NCBI RefSeq assembly: GCF_900104725.1
Contig: NZ_LT629758.1
Coordinates: 4,788,501-4,852,500 of the forward strand
DNA: 64,000 nt
Direction: 5' to 3'
Origin: Actinoplanes derwentensis
Lineage (GTDB): Bacteria; Actinomycetota; Actinomycetes; Mycobacteriales; Micromonosporaceae
In this document: one piece after another, positions 9,217 through 17,239 of the stretch
How the letters are laid out: each line of letters begins with the position of its first letter
Position numbering within the stretch: the stretch's first letter is position 1
Program-made: the position numbers and the translations under genes
Notes under the pieces: model-generated
The model's input: the letters and a program-made list of their open reading frames with translations, nothing else
Database searches by the model: none
What the model was told of the DNA's origin: nothing

Positions 9217-9651
9217 ATGACCGAGACTGAGTTCGATCCGCGTGAACTGCTGGCCGGGAGCAAGATCGGAATTCTGGCCACCATCAAGGCCAACGGGCTG
9301 CCGCAGTTGTCGCCGGTGACGCCCTACTACGACCGGGACGCCGGGGTGATCCTGGTGTCGATGACCGAGGGCCGGGCCAAAACCGTGAACCTGCGCCGCG
9401 ACCCGCGGGCCGCCATCGAGGTGACCAGCGCCGACGGCTGGTCGTGGGCCACCGCCGAGGGGGACGTGACACTCACCGGGCCGTCCGCCGATCCGGCCGG
9501 GCCCGAGGTGGAGGCGCTTGTCGACTACTACCGGCGGGCTGCGGGCGAGCATCCGGACTGGGCCGAGTACCGGGACGTGATGGTCAGCGACCGGCGGGTG
9601 CTGATGACGCTGAAGGTCACCCACGTCTACGGGGCGAGTCTGCGGCGATAA
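9217..9651 (+). CDS. PPOX-class (F420-dependent) flavin/deazaflavin enzyme
   Basis: A 144-residue split-barrel protein of the PPOX/F420 group. It shows ILATIKANGLPQLSPVTPYY at residues 17-36, then AKTVNLRRDPRAAIEV, the usual cofactor phosphate-contact strand, and VEALVDYYRRAAGEHPDW in the C-terminal helix. Actinobacterial members use F420 as a two-electron carrier; the substrate is unknown. ATG 9217 follows GGAAT, a weak ribosome site. The 190 bases after it hold bulged GCCGCC/GGCGGC complementarity near 9,664-9,705 but no further gene. Confidence 0.8.
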   Translation: MTETEFDPRELLAGSKIGILATIKANGLPQLSPVTPYYDRDAGVILVSMTEGRAKTVNLRRDPRAAIEVTSADGWSWATAEGDVTLTGPSADPAGPEVEALVDYYRRAAGEHPDWAEYRDVMVSDRRVLMTLKVTHVYGASLRR

Positions 9652-9843
9652 ATACGTTGAGAGCCGCCAGGGGAATCCCGCATGATCGATGCGGCCCCGG
9701 CGGCATCAGAAGCCGGCACTTAACCAGCGGGTGCACAGGCGATCAAACCACGCTCGTCCGCTGGAATCATCGGTGACCGGTCCTTCACATCGGGACCGCT
9801 ACGGGGCCACCCCAACGTTGTCATTGACCAAAAAAGGTGTGCC

Positions 9844-10641
9844 ATGTCCAAAGAGGTGATCATCCGCAGCGGTTTCCAGGGTCTGCGTTATGTCGACGGT
9901 CGTTTCGACCGGGTGCTGGAGCCGGGGCGTCATCCCCTGGCGCCGAGCCGCCCGTTCCGGCGGATGGCGAAAGTCGAGATCGTGCCGATCGACCTGCGTG
10001 AGCGTGAGCTGAACATCAAGGGCCAGGAGATCCTCACCGCTGACAAGGTCGCGGTCCGGGTCAACATCATCACGCATTTCCGGGTGACCGACCCGGTGGC
10101 GGCCATGGAGCGGGTCACCGACTACGGCGATCGTGTCTACAGCGACGTGCAGCTCGCCGCCCGCCGTTCGCTGGCCTCGATGACCCTGGACGCCATCCTC
10201 ACCAACCGCAACCAGCTCTCCGAGGACATCCTGCGTGACGTCGAGGGGGTGTCCGCGAGCTACGGCGTGCGGATCATCCGGGCCGACGTGAAGGACCTGG
10301 TGTTCCCGGGCAATCTGCAGGACGTGATGAACCGGGTGCTGACCGCGCAGCGGATGGCCGAGGCACAGATGGTCGAGGCGCGGACGAAAGCCGACCGGGA
10401 GACCCTGGAGGCGACCTCCCGGGCCGCGGCCGCACGAGTCGCCGCGGAAGCGGACGCCGAGGCCAAGCGGATCCGGGCCGACGCCGAGGTGGACGCGCTG
10501 CGGCGGCTCGCCGAGGCGGCCCAGGCGTACGCCGAGCATCCGGCCCTGCTCCGGCTGCGTGAGCTGGAGACGATCAGCGCGCTCGGGGCCAACGCCGAGG
10601 CCCGGCTGTACATCGGCTTCGACAAGCACGTCGAGGCCTAG
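9844..10641 (+). CDS. SPFH-domain slipin-like protein (first of two)
   Basis: A 265-residue stomatin/prohibitin-type scaffold protein. The SPFH domain covers about residues 5-180 (VLEPGRHPL, VRVNIITHFRVTDPV, SYGVRIIRADVKDLVFP), followed by an Ala/Glu/Arg-rich coiled coil (about 175-230). Unlike most slipins it lacks an N-terminal membrane helix, so it may bind membrane peripherally or through a partner. Proteins of this kind organise membrane microdomains and NfeD partners, but no nfeD gene is adjacent. A second, membrane-anchored slipin lies at 49.4-50.3 kb. ATG 9844 follows an A-rich stretch with AAGG. Confidence 0.83.
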   Translation: MSKEVIIRSGFQGLRYVDGRFDRVLEPGRHPLAPSRPFRRMAKVEIVPIDLRERELNIKGQEILTADKVAVRVNIITHFRVTDPVAAMERVTDYGDRVYSDVQLAARRSLASMTLDAILTNRNQLSEDILRDVEGVSASYGVRIIRADVKDLVFPGNLQDVMNRVLTAQRMAEAQMVEARTKADRETLEATSRAAAARVAAEADAEAKRIRADAEVDALRRLAEAAQAYAEHPALLRLRELETISALGANAEARLYIGFDKHVEA

Positions 10642-10716
10642 GGATACCTCAAGCGGGCGGGGGCGCGACCGATCTTGCCGGTCGCGCCATATCCAGTCCG
10701 ACCGCGGAGGTATCCC
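10641..10716 (+). promoter_or_regulatory. Nested inverted repeats that can sequester a ribosome site
   Basis: GGGATACCTC at 10641-10650 is a perfect complement of GAGGTATCCC at 10707-10716, and a perfect 10-base stem (10662-10671 with 10679-10688, loop ATCTTGC) lies inside. The outer right arm contains the GGAGG ribosome site that serves the ATG at 10721. Transcribed, the outer pairing would hide this site and the inner stem could act as terminator or scaffold. Confidence 0.5.
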
Positions 10717-10720
10717 CCAC

Positions 10721-11295
10721 ATGCGTCTCCTACCGCTGCTGCGCAGGCATCGCACCGCCTTCGCCACCGGTGTCGCGGCCCTGGTCGCCGGGCCGCGATC
10801 GGCCCCGTTCGCTTCCCCGTCCACCCCCGCGCCCGGGCCCGCCTGATCGAATTCGGCCTGGCCGAACGTCTCGCGGCACTGCCCCGGGTGACCTGCGAGG
10901 ACCCGCTGCCGTACGACGAACTGCTGGGCCTGCCGGCCCGGTCCCGGGTGGTGGTCACCGACTCCGGCGGCCTTCAGGAGGAGGCCTCCTACCTGGGCGT
11001 TCCGGTGGTGGTGCTGCGCCGTTCGACACCCCGCTGGGAAGGCGTCGAAGCCGGAACCGCCGTCCTCACCGGCATCACCGGCAACGCCGAGGCGGCCCTG
11101 GCGGTCGCCGCGGCCCACCGTCCGAGCACCCCCGCCGAGCTGGCCCGGGTGACCGCGCTGCCCTGCCCTTATGGCGACGGCCACACCGGCCCGCGCGTGG
11201 CGGCCCTGCTGGCGGACCCGTCGCTCACCCCGCTCCTGGCACTGGACGAACCCGACCACACTGACGGCAGTCTGCCCTTCTCACCAGCCGCCTGA
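10721..11295 (+). pseudogene. UDP-N-acetylglucosamine 2-epimerase relic fused out of frame to a signal-peptide-like start
   Basis: From ATG 10721, after a strong GGAGG, comes a 41-codon reading resembling a signal peptide (MRLLPLLRRHRTAFATGVAA). In a different frame, from about 10792 to the stop at 11295, lies the C-terminal half of a WecB/MnaA epimerase: PVRFPVHPRARARL, then VVVTDSGGLQEEASYLGVP and VEAGTAVLTGI, the UDP-binding part of the family. The N-terminal half (about 200 residues) is missing. The join suggests a deletion fusing two unrelated genes. The surviving fragment has no start of its own and is unlikely to be active. The next gene downstream is a HAD phosphatase. Confidence 0.75.
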
Positions 11296-11333
11296 TCCTT
11301 CTCACCCGCCGCCTGATCTGAATGCTGGGACAC

Positions 11334-12032
11334 ATGGACCTGATCCAAAAGCCACCGCTGGCCGTCGTCATCGACCTCGACGACACACTGTTTCCCCAGT
11401 CCAGCTATCTCTACGGGGCGTCCCGGGCAGTAGGCCGGGCCGGAGCCGCCGCCGGCCTGGACCAGATCCGCCTGACCCGGGCCGTCCGCCGTTCCCTGCT
11501 GGCCGGCTCCGACTCCGGCGGAACCATCGACCGGGCCCTGGCGGCCTACGGCATCTCCCCCGACCTGGCCGCCGACCTGATCCCCACGTTGGTAGCGGCG
11601 TTCACCGCCTACCGGCCGCGTCGTCTGCCGCCCTACCCCGGCGCGCTTGCCGCGCTGGCTGCGGTCAGCGCCCGCTACCCGGTGGCGTGCCTCACCGACG
11701 GCACCCCGGCGATCCAACGAGCCAAACTGGCCGCCACCGGTTTGGCCGACTCCTTCACCACGATCGTCATCACCGACGAACTGGGCGGCCGCACGCTGCG
11801 CAAACCCCACCCTGAAGGCCTGCGCCAGGCAGCCGAGACACTGGGGGTCGCCCCCGCCGACCTGGTGGTGATCGGCGACCGCCCCGGCAAGGACATGGCG
11901 GTGGCGGTCGCCCTGGGAGCCCGCTCCATCCGAGTCCGAACCGGTGAATACGCCGACGCCCCCGACTCCCCACCGGCCACCGCCAGCGTCTCCGACCTAT
12001 CGGCCGCCGCCGCCCTGCTGGGCGCCGGGTGA
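11334..12032 (+). CDS. HAD-family hydrolase
   Basis: A 232-residue haloacid-dehalogenase-type phosphatase. Motif I is VIDLDDTLF (nucleophile and acid Asp), motif II VACLTDG, motif III Lys in TLRKPHPEG and motif IV VIGDRPGKDM, so the active site is complete. The cap is alpha-helical (about residues 20-95). Likely substrates are small phosphorylated sugars or nucleotides, not decidable from sequence. The epimerase relic just upstream suggests a former nucleotide-sugar or cell-surface polysaccharide locus. The start could also be ATG 11322, four codons earlier; neither has a strong ribosome site. Confidence 0.85.
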   Translation: MDLIQKPPLAVVIDLDDTLFPQSSYLYGASRAVGRAGAAAGLDQIRLTRAVRRSLLAGSDSGGTIDRALAAYGISPDLAADLIPTLVAAFTAYRPRRLPPYPGALAALAAVSARYPVACLTDGTPAIQRAKLAATGLADSFTTIVITDELGGRTLRKPHPEGLRQAAETLGVAPADLVVIGDRPGKDMAVAVALGARSIRVRTGEYADAPDSPPATASVSDLSAAAALLGAG

Positions 12033-12040
12033 CTCCCCGA

Positions 12041-12460
12041 CGACAACGGTGACATTGCTGGCGGAGAGCCCGCTGATGCCCTACCGGGCCAGAGCCCATT
12101 TGTTGTACGGCGAATGGCTCCGTCGTCGTTCCCGCCGCCGCGACAGCCGGGAACAGCTGCGGACCGCTTTTGATCTGTTCTCCGGTGCGGGTCTGGACGG
12201 GTTCGCTCAGCGGGCCGCCACCGAACTGCGGGCCACCGGTGAGCCCTCGCCCGGTTCCCGCTCGGGAGACGCCCGGGACCGGTTGAGCATGCAGGAGCTG
12301 ACGATCGCCCGGCTCGTCGCGACCGGGGCGACGTCCAACGAGGTGGCCGGGCGGCTGTTCCTGAGCCCGCGGACGGTCGACGCCCAGCTTGCGGAACATG
12401 TGCCGCAAGCTGGGCATCAGCTCCCGCCGGGAACTGCGCGACCTGCCCGGCCTCAGCTGA
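12041..12460 (+). pseudogene. LuxR-family (AAA-LuxR) regulator, truncated and frameshifted C-terminal relic
   Basis: The reading TLLAESPLMPYRARAHLLYGE followed by EWLRRRSRR and the HTH LSMQELTIARLVATGAT, then VAGRLFLSPRTVDAQL, is the C-terminal end of a large ATP-dependent LuxR regulator. The first several hundred residues are absent. After VDAQL the frame breaks; the expected ending RKLGISSRRELRDLPGLS continues in another frame to a stop at 12460. The break coincides with a perfect inverted repeat (12382-12415). The gene is dead. It abuts the VOC gene, whose stop is at 12461. Confidence 0.8.
12382..12415. repeat. Perfect 13-bp inverted repeat at the LuxR frameshift
   Basis: GCCCAGCTTGCGG (12382-12394) and CCGCAAGCTGGGC (12403-12415) are exact complements around the 8-base loop AACATGTG. 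It lies exactly where LuxR-family genes encode the conserved residues H-L-R-N-V-F-R-K-L-G, a stretch that is often partly self-complementary in high-GC genomes. Confidence 0.85.
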
Positions 12461-12844
12461 TCAGTCCAGGCAGAACTCGTTGCCTTCGACATCCGCCATG
12501 GTCAGGCAGGATTCGTTCTCCTCGTCGGCGATCTGCAGCCACAGTCGCTTCGCGCCGAGCGCCTCGAGGCGTGCGCCTTCGGCCTCCAGGACGGCCAGGC
12601 GCTCGGCGCCGACAAGACCGAGGCCCACGCGTACGTCGAGGTGAACTCGGTTTTTGACGGTCTTGCCCTCGGGAACCGTCTGGAAGAACAGCCGCGGGCC
12701 GACGCCGGTGGGATCGGTGCAGGCGAACCAGCCGTCCGTTTCGCCGTCCGGTGGCTGATAGCCGAGCACTTCGCACCAGAACCGGCCGACCCGCTCCGGG
12801 TTCTCGCAGTCGAAGGTGATCTGGAGCTGCCTGATCGTCGTCAT
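12461..12844 (-). CDS. VOC-family (glyoxalase/bleomycin-resistance-like) protein
   Basis: A 127-residue single-domain VOC protein. It opens with the strand RQLQITFDCENPERVGRFW and the turn LGYQPP, has the conserved KNRVHLDVRV (metal His position) in the middle, and ends with the characteristic DVEGNEFCLD. Members of this actinobacterial subfamily are usually of unknown substrate. It starts at ATG 12844 and stands alone, with its 3' end touching the LuxR relic. Resistance functions should not be assumed. Confidence 0.85.
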   Translation of the reverse strand: MTTIRQLQITFDCENPERVGRFWCEVLGYQPPDGETDGWFACTDPTGVGPRLFFQTVPEGKTVKNRVHLDVRVGLGLVGAERLAVLEAEGARLEALGAKRLWLQIADEENESCLTMADVEGNEFCLD

Positions 12845-12921
12845 CGGACCAACGATAGAGGGACGTGCGCTCGCCAGGATGGCCGGGAAGCGACTGGGGG
12901 GCCGGCCACCCTGGCGAGGTC

Positions 12922-13692
12922 TTACGGACCGGTCACGTTGCTGGCTACGCAGCTCGTGCCGTCCGGGCCTTCGCCGATCTTGGTGGGCTCGTCACCGGTG
13001 TCGTTGCCCTCGAAACGGTCGCAGAGGCTGATGTCGTCGCCGACGATCGTGATGCCGTCCAGGGTGACCTTGTCGCCGAGGTTCGTGTTGACACCGGCGA
13101 GAGTGCCACCGGGGGCGGTCGCGATGATGTTCGAGATGGTCACCGTACGGGCGGCCTGGGTCGAGCAGTTGCCGCACGAGCGGTAGAGCTTGCCGAAGTC
13201 GGAGACCTCGAAGTCGCGGATCGTCACCGAACCGCCGGCACCCCGGTTGTCCTGGAACACCTTGTCGGTGCCGCTCGCCGCGCTGCCGCCCTCGATCAGG
13301 ACGGTGGCGTTGGTGCCACGGAAGGTGGCGGCGTCCTCGCCGACGTCCTCCCAGTGCACGTTGCTGATCGTGCAGCTCCCGGAACAGTGCACGCCGTCGG
13401 CGGCCGGGCTGCCCAGGATCACGTTCTGCAGGGTGGCCCCGTCGGCGAGTTCGAACAGCGCGTCCTGGCCCTCGTCCTGGCCGCCGTCCCCGAGTGCACC
13501 GCCGCCGATGAAACGCTTGTTCGCACCGTCGAAGACGCCGCTGACCTCGATCGACTCGGTCACCACCTGCTCACCAGTGGCCTCGGGCACCGCCGCCGAC
13601 GCGAAGTTCGTGAAGACGACAGCAGCGCCGAGGCCGAGAGCGACCACCGCCGCCCCGATTACACGGCCTCTGTTCCGCCGGGAGTTAGTCAT
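12922..13692 (-). CDS. Secreted pectate lyase, PL3 family
   Basis: Cleaves de-esterified polygalacturonate by beta-elimination, Ca2+-dependent. A signal peptide (VIGAAVVALGLGAAVVFTNFASA) precedes a right-handed beta-helix domain typical of PL3: FELADGATLQNVILG, ADGVHCSGSCTISNVHWEDVGEDAA, and KVFQDNRGAGGSVTI. Four Cys pairs fit the compact PL3 fold. The start ATG 13692 is 6 bases after AAAGG; an adjacent GTG is too close. With the pectin esterase at 6.5 kb it suggests pectin breakdown. At 256 residues it has the family's normal size with no extra binding module. Confidence 0.9.
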   Translation of the reverse strand: MTNSRRNRGRVIGAAVVALGLGAAVVFTNFASAAVPEATGEQVVTESIEVSGVFDGANKRFIGGGALGDGGQDEGQDALFELADGATLQNVILGSPAADGVHCSGSCTISNVHWEDVGEDAATFRGTNATVLIEGGSAASGTDKVFQDNRGAGGSVTIRDFEVSDFGKLYRSCGNCSTQAARTVTISNIIATAPGGTLAGVNTNLGDKVTLDGITIVGDDISLCDRFEGNDTGDEPTKIGEGPDGTSCVASNVTGP

Positions 13693-13862
13693 CACGTGCC
13701 TTTCGGTAGCAGGGACGAGTCTCTGCCCAGAAGCACGGATCTTGCGGGAAAGGGGTTTCCTCGATCACCGAGTCTTAAGGACTTCTTAAGGTTCGGGATG
13801 TAAGTCAACAGCTACAAATCCGGCTTTCAGTACCGCTGAATCCGGCCCTGACCAGGTGCGGA

Positions 13863-14435
13863 TCAGCCTTCGGCCGCGGCTGTGCCCCGCTCCAGCAGGT
13901 CGGTGAACCAGCGCGCCTGATCGATCGGCACCATCTCGGTCCGCGCCCAGAACTCGGCGGCCTCGTCGGTCTCCGCGTCACCGATCTCCGGGGCGGTGTT
14001 CACATTGCCGGTGAGATAGACCGTGACATGGGTGAACCCGGTCGTGTTAGCGGCGATCCCGCCGTCCCGCACGCACAGCGTCTCATCGTTCAGCTGACCG
14101 TCTTTGATCGCTTCGCAGGTATCGGTGGCCTGCGGCGACAACTCGACCTGCGCGTGCAGCCACTGCTCACCGAACTGGTAGCTCACCACGAACGAGCCGT
14201 TGTCGCCCTTACTGCCGAGCGGCGACATCCTCCGCAGGCCGGGCGGGCGGGTCGCGGGCACCAGAGCGTAGTTCTCCACCAGCCCGCCGCGCCGTTCGAA
14301 GTCGATCCGGAGGGCGTCGTTGAGCAGAGTGTGCCCGGCGACCGATTCGTCGAGGACCCGGGGCGCGGACACCTCGTCAGGCTGCGAACATCCCGCAACG
14401 GCCAGCATCGCGAGCACGATGAAAAGCTTTCTCAT
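13863..14435 (-). CDS. Putative lipoprotein of unknown function
   Basis: A 190-residue exported protein. MRKLFIVLAMLAVAGCSQ is a clean type II signal peptide with lipobox LAVAGC. The mature part is acidic and has no family that I recognise; it has several Cys residues (DTCEA, ETLCV) that may form a disulfide. The start at 14435 is set by the signal peptide, not at an upstream in-frame start. It converges toward nothing obvious and is separated from the TgpA-like gene by 52 bases on the same strand. Confidence 0.75.
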   Translation of the reverse strand: MRKLFIVLAMLAVAGCSQPDEVSAPRVLDESVAGHTLLNDALRIDFERRGGLVENYALVPATRPPGLRRMSPLGSKGDNGSFVVSYQFGEQWLHAQVELSPQATDTCEAIKDGQLNDETLCVRDGGIAANTTGFTHVTVYLTGNVNTAPEIGDAETDEAAEFWARTEMVPIDQARWFTDLLERGTAAAEG

Positions 14436-14487
14436 AGGAGCCGCCACGATAGCCGAGTTGATCTCCAGATGGGCTGGTGGGCCCGCC

Positions 14488-17172
14488 TTATTGCGGGCGC
14501 TCATCCCCGGATTCGCGGTTCCAGCGCAACGGACCCGGTCGTACGCTCCACCACAGCCGCCGCCACCAGGATCTCCGCTCCCGCAACGCGTCGGCGTAAG
14601 CGATCACCTGGCTCCCGGCTCGCTCCGCCTGCCCCGTGTCGGCGGCACCCGGCGCGAACCCGGCCGTGTTGATCGCCTCGACCAGCGCATCCAGCGGCGG
14701 CAAAGGCGCTGCCTGCGCATCGGCAGTCGAGGCTTCGTTCGAGGCGCTGTTTGCCGCGCCGTTCGTCGCGCTGCTTGTCGCGCCGTTCGTGGCCGCGTTT
14801 GTGGCGCCGTTCATCGCGCCGTTCGCCGGCGGCGAACCGGTGCCGGTCTTCGTCACCGGGATCAGCGGGCCGGCTTCGTCCTGCGCCGCCCGCGCGTCGG
14901 CGATCTCCTCGGCAGTGGGTGGAACGGCTCGGCGGAGCAGTCCGGTGCGCTGGACCGGGCGGGGCAGCACGGCCGCGTGCCGGGCCGCTTCGGTCGCTGA
15001 CAGGTGATCCGGGACCGGGCGTCCGGCGAGCCGTAACGCGTCGGTGAGTTCCAGCCACGCACCCGCGATCCGCTGGCCGGGGTCACCGATCGTCAAGCGT
15101 CGCCGGCGTTGCGCGCCACGCAGCGCGACAATCGTCCCCGCCGCTGCCGTGAGCAGCAGCAGCACTCCCCCGGACGTGCCCGAGGCGACCAGCACGGTCG
15201 ACGTGCCGGCGGTCGCCGCGGGGGCCGCGACCTCCGGCGGCGGCGCGGACGATCCGGCCTCGGTGGGTTCCGGGTTCTCCGACTGGGACGGCGGCGGTGA
15301 CGGGGTGGGCGGGGTGAAGTCCTCCTCGACCGGGCGCGTCTCGTCGCTCTTCGGCAGCGGGTCGAAGGCCACCCAGCCGACCTGATCGAAGTACACCTCC
15401 GGCCAGGCCAGAGCATCGCCCGCGGTGACGGCTCCACCGGCGGCGGGCGCGACGAAACCGACCACCACCCGGCTGGGCAGGCCGGTCATCCGGGCGAGCA
15501 CCGCGTACGCGGCGGCGAACTGCTCCGACGTGCCTTTCTGACCGCCCGCATCGCGCCGCCCGAACAGGAAGTGCCCGAGGTTTGGGTAGGCGTGCCCGCT
15601 GGGTGCGTCGGCGACGTGCCGGTAGTGCTCGGCCAGGAAGTCCTCGATCGCCACCGCCCGGTCGTACGGCGCGCCGTTGCCTTCGGCGAGATGCTCGGCC
15701 AGCTTCTGCACCTGCTCCGGCGCCCCGGCACCGGGCGCGAGGTAACGGGCGAACGCGTCACCGGACGGCACGTTCGCCGCCGGCAGCAGGTTGAGGTCGG
15801 GCTTCTGCACTTCCGAGACGGCCGTGTAGCGGAGGCCTTCGGTGAGCCCTTCCGGACGGATCAGGGTGCCGGTGGCGGCGTCGTAGGCGACCCGCGCCCC
15901 GGTGATCCGGGTGGGCGTGGGCACGGCCGGAAGCAGCCGCCCGGTCAGCCCGGTGATGGTGATCTGGTGCTCGTTCTCGGTGACCTCGGTACCGGCCGGC
16001 ACGTCGAGCACCGGCAGGACCCGGCCCGCGTTCCGGTAGACCCCGCCGACCCGCCAGGTCACCCCGTCGTAGTCGGACAGCACCGCGAGCCGGAGCCGCA
16101 CGTTCCCCCGCGCGGACGCCGCCGGTTCCGCGGGTGCGGACGAGGTGGCCGGAGCCTTGATCGGGACGATCCCCGCGCCGCCGCCCTGACCCGCGACCGC
16201 GCCGCTGTCGGCAGAGGCAGTTCCCGCCCCGCCGCCCTGGCCCGAGGCGGGGGCGCTGCTCCGGCTCGTGGTGGTTCTGGCTTTCCGGGACTTCGCCGGA
16301 GTAGCCGTGCTCTCCGTCACCGAAGGCACCGACGGCACCGGCAGTGGGGCCGGGTTCTCCGGGTCGCCGGGGCGGAACTCCAGCAGAGGCTGGTTCGGGT
16401 AGAGCGCCCAGCCGGAGATCCGGTTCAGAGGACTCTCGTCGAGGCTGTCGACGCGTGGTGGCTGCACGTACTGCCGGGGGTCGACCGGGGTGGCGCTGAC
16501 CCGGTCACCGACCCACGGGCCGGCGGCGGCGATCAGGCCCACGACCACCACCAGGCCGGCGGCGGCACCACCGAGCGCGCGGACCCGTACCGCCGCGATC
16601 GTGGAACCCGGAGCCCCGGAAGCCGCGGCCAGCGCGGCGACGATGAGCCCCGCGAAGATCAGGGTGTACGCGGTCGCCGCCTCGGCGTTCGGCCCGACCA
16701 CGTAGAGCGCGCCCGCGTAGGCCGCCACCGGTGGCACGCAGCCCAGCAGCACCCGGCCGCTGCGCACGGCGACCTCGGTCGCGGCCAGACCGGCGATCCA
16801 GATCGCCGCGACCGCGATGACCACCGTGTCGGGCGTGGCCTCGACCGGGATCATGGCGGTGAGCAGGCGTGGGATGCCGTTGGTCAGGGCGTCGCGGGCG
16901 ACCGCGACGGTGAGCCCGGTCGCGCCGGCGGCCAGATGCAACGCGAGCGCCAGATACCCGGTGAGTAGCACTGTCGACAGCGGCGCCGCCGCCCACGACG
17001 GCAGCCGCCGGGCCGCGACTCCCACGCCGACCGAACCGACCGCCGCACCCGCCGCCAGGTAGAACAGCAGGTCATCGGCGTAGATCCGGCCCAGTGCGGC
17101 CCCGGCCAGCGTCAGCATCCCGGCCAGCGCCACCGGCACCACGGCCCGGCGCAGTATCCCGGTCAGACGCAC
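14488..17172 (-). CDS. TgpA-like membrane protein with degenerate transglutaminase domain
   Basis: An 894-residue protein with about six N-terminal membrane helices (DUF3488 type), an extracytoplasmic region, a transglutaminase-like core, one more helix (STVLVASGTSGGVLLLLTAAAG) and a cytoplasmic tail. The core shows KGTSEQFAAAYAVLARM, where the catalytic Cys is Ser, and ALAWPEVYFDQVGW, where the usual catalytic His is absent, so it is probably not an active enzyme. The tail has low-complexity tandem NGATNxAT repeats. GTG 17172 is chosen because AGGGG lies 6 bases upstream. It is the last gene of an apparent operon with DUF58 and MoxR genes. Confidence 0.85.
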   Translation of the reverse strand: MRLTGILRRAVVPVALAGMLTLAGAALGRIYADDLLFYLAAGAAVGSVGVGVAARRLPSWAAAPLSTVLLTGYLALALHLAAGATGLTVAVARDALTNGIPRLLTAMIPVEATPDTVVIAVAAIWIAGLAATEVAVRSGRVLLGCVPPVAAYAGALYVVGPNAEAATAYTLIFAGLIVAALAAASGAPGSTIAAVRVRALGGAAAGLVVVVGLIAAAGPWVGDRVSATPVDPRQYVQPPRVDSLDESPLNRISGWALYPNQPLLEFRPGDPENPAPLPVPSVPSVTESTATPAKSRKARTTTSRSSAPASGQGGGAGTASADSGAVAGQGGGAGIVPIKAPATSSAPAEPAASARGNVRLRLAVLSDYDGVTWRVGGVYRNAGRVLPVLDVPAGTEVTENEHQITITGLTGRLLPAVPTPTRITGARVAYDAATGTLIRPEGLTEGLRYTAVSEVQKPDLNLLPAANVPSGDAFARYLAPGAGAPEQVQKLAEHLAEGNGAPYDRAVAIEDFLAEHYRHVADAPSGHAYPNLGHFLFGRRDAGGQKGTSEQFAAAYAVLARMTGLPSRVVVGFVAPAAGGAVTAGDALAWPEVYFDQVGWVAFDPLPKSDETRPVEEDFTPPTPSPPPSQSENPEPTEAGSSAPPPEVAAPAATAGTSTVLVASGTSGGVLLLLTAAAGTIVALRGAQRRRRLTIGDPGQRIAGAWLELTDALRLAGRPVPDHLSATEAARHAAVLPRPVQRTGLLRRAVPPTAEEIADARAAQDEAGPLIPVTKTGTGSPPANGAMNGATNAATNGATSSATNGAANSASNEASTADAQAAPLPPLDALVEAINTAGFAPGAADTGQAERAGSQVIAYADALRERRSWWRRLWWSVRPGPLRWNRESGDERPQ

Positions 17173-17239
17173 CGCGCACCCCTGCTTCCACCCGGCACGC
17201 CGGTCCACATTCCGGGCCGCAAGCCGGTTCGCATTCCGG

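Noticed and set aside
14700..14830. GTTCGTCGCGC-type tandem repeats, considered as a non-coding or CRISPR-like repeat
   Set aside because: They are in frame within the TgpA-like protein tail and encode NGATNxAT repeats; there are no spacers.
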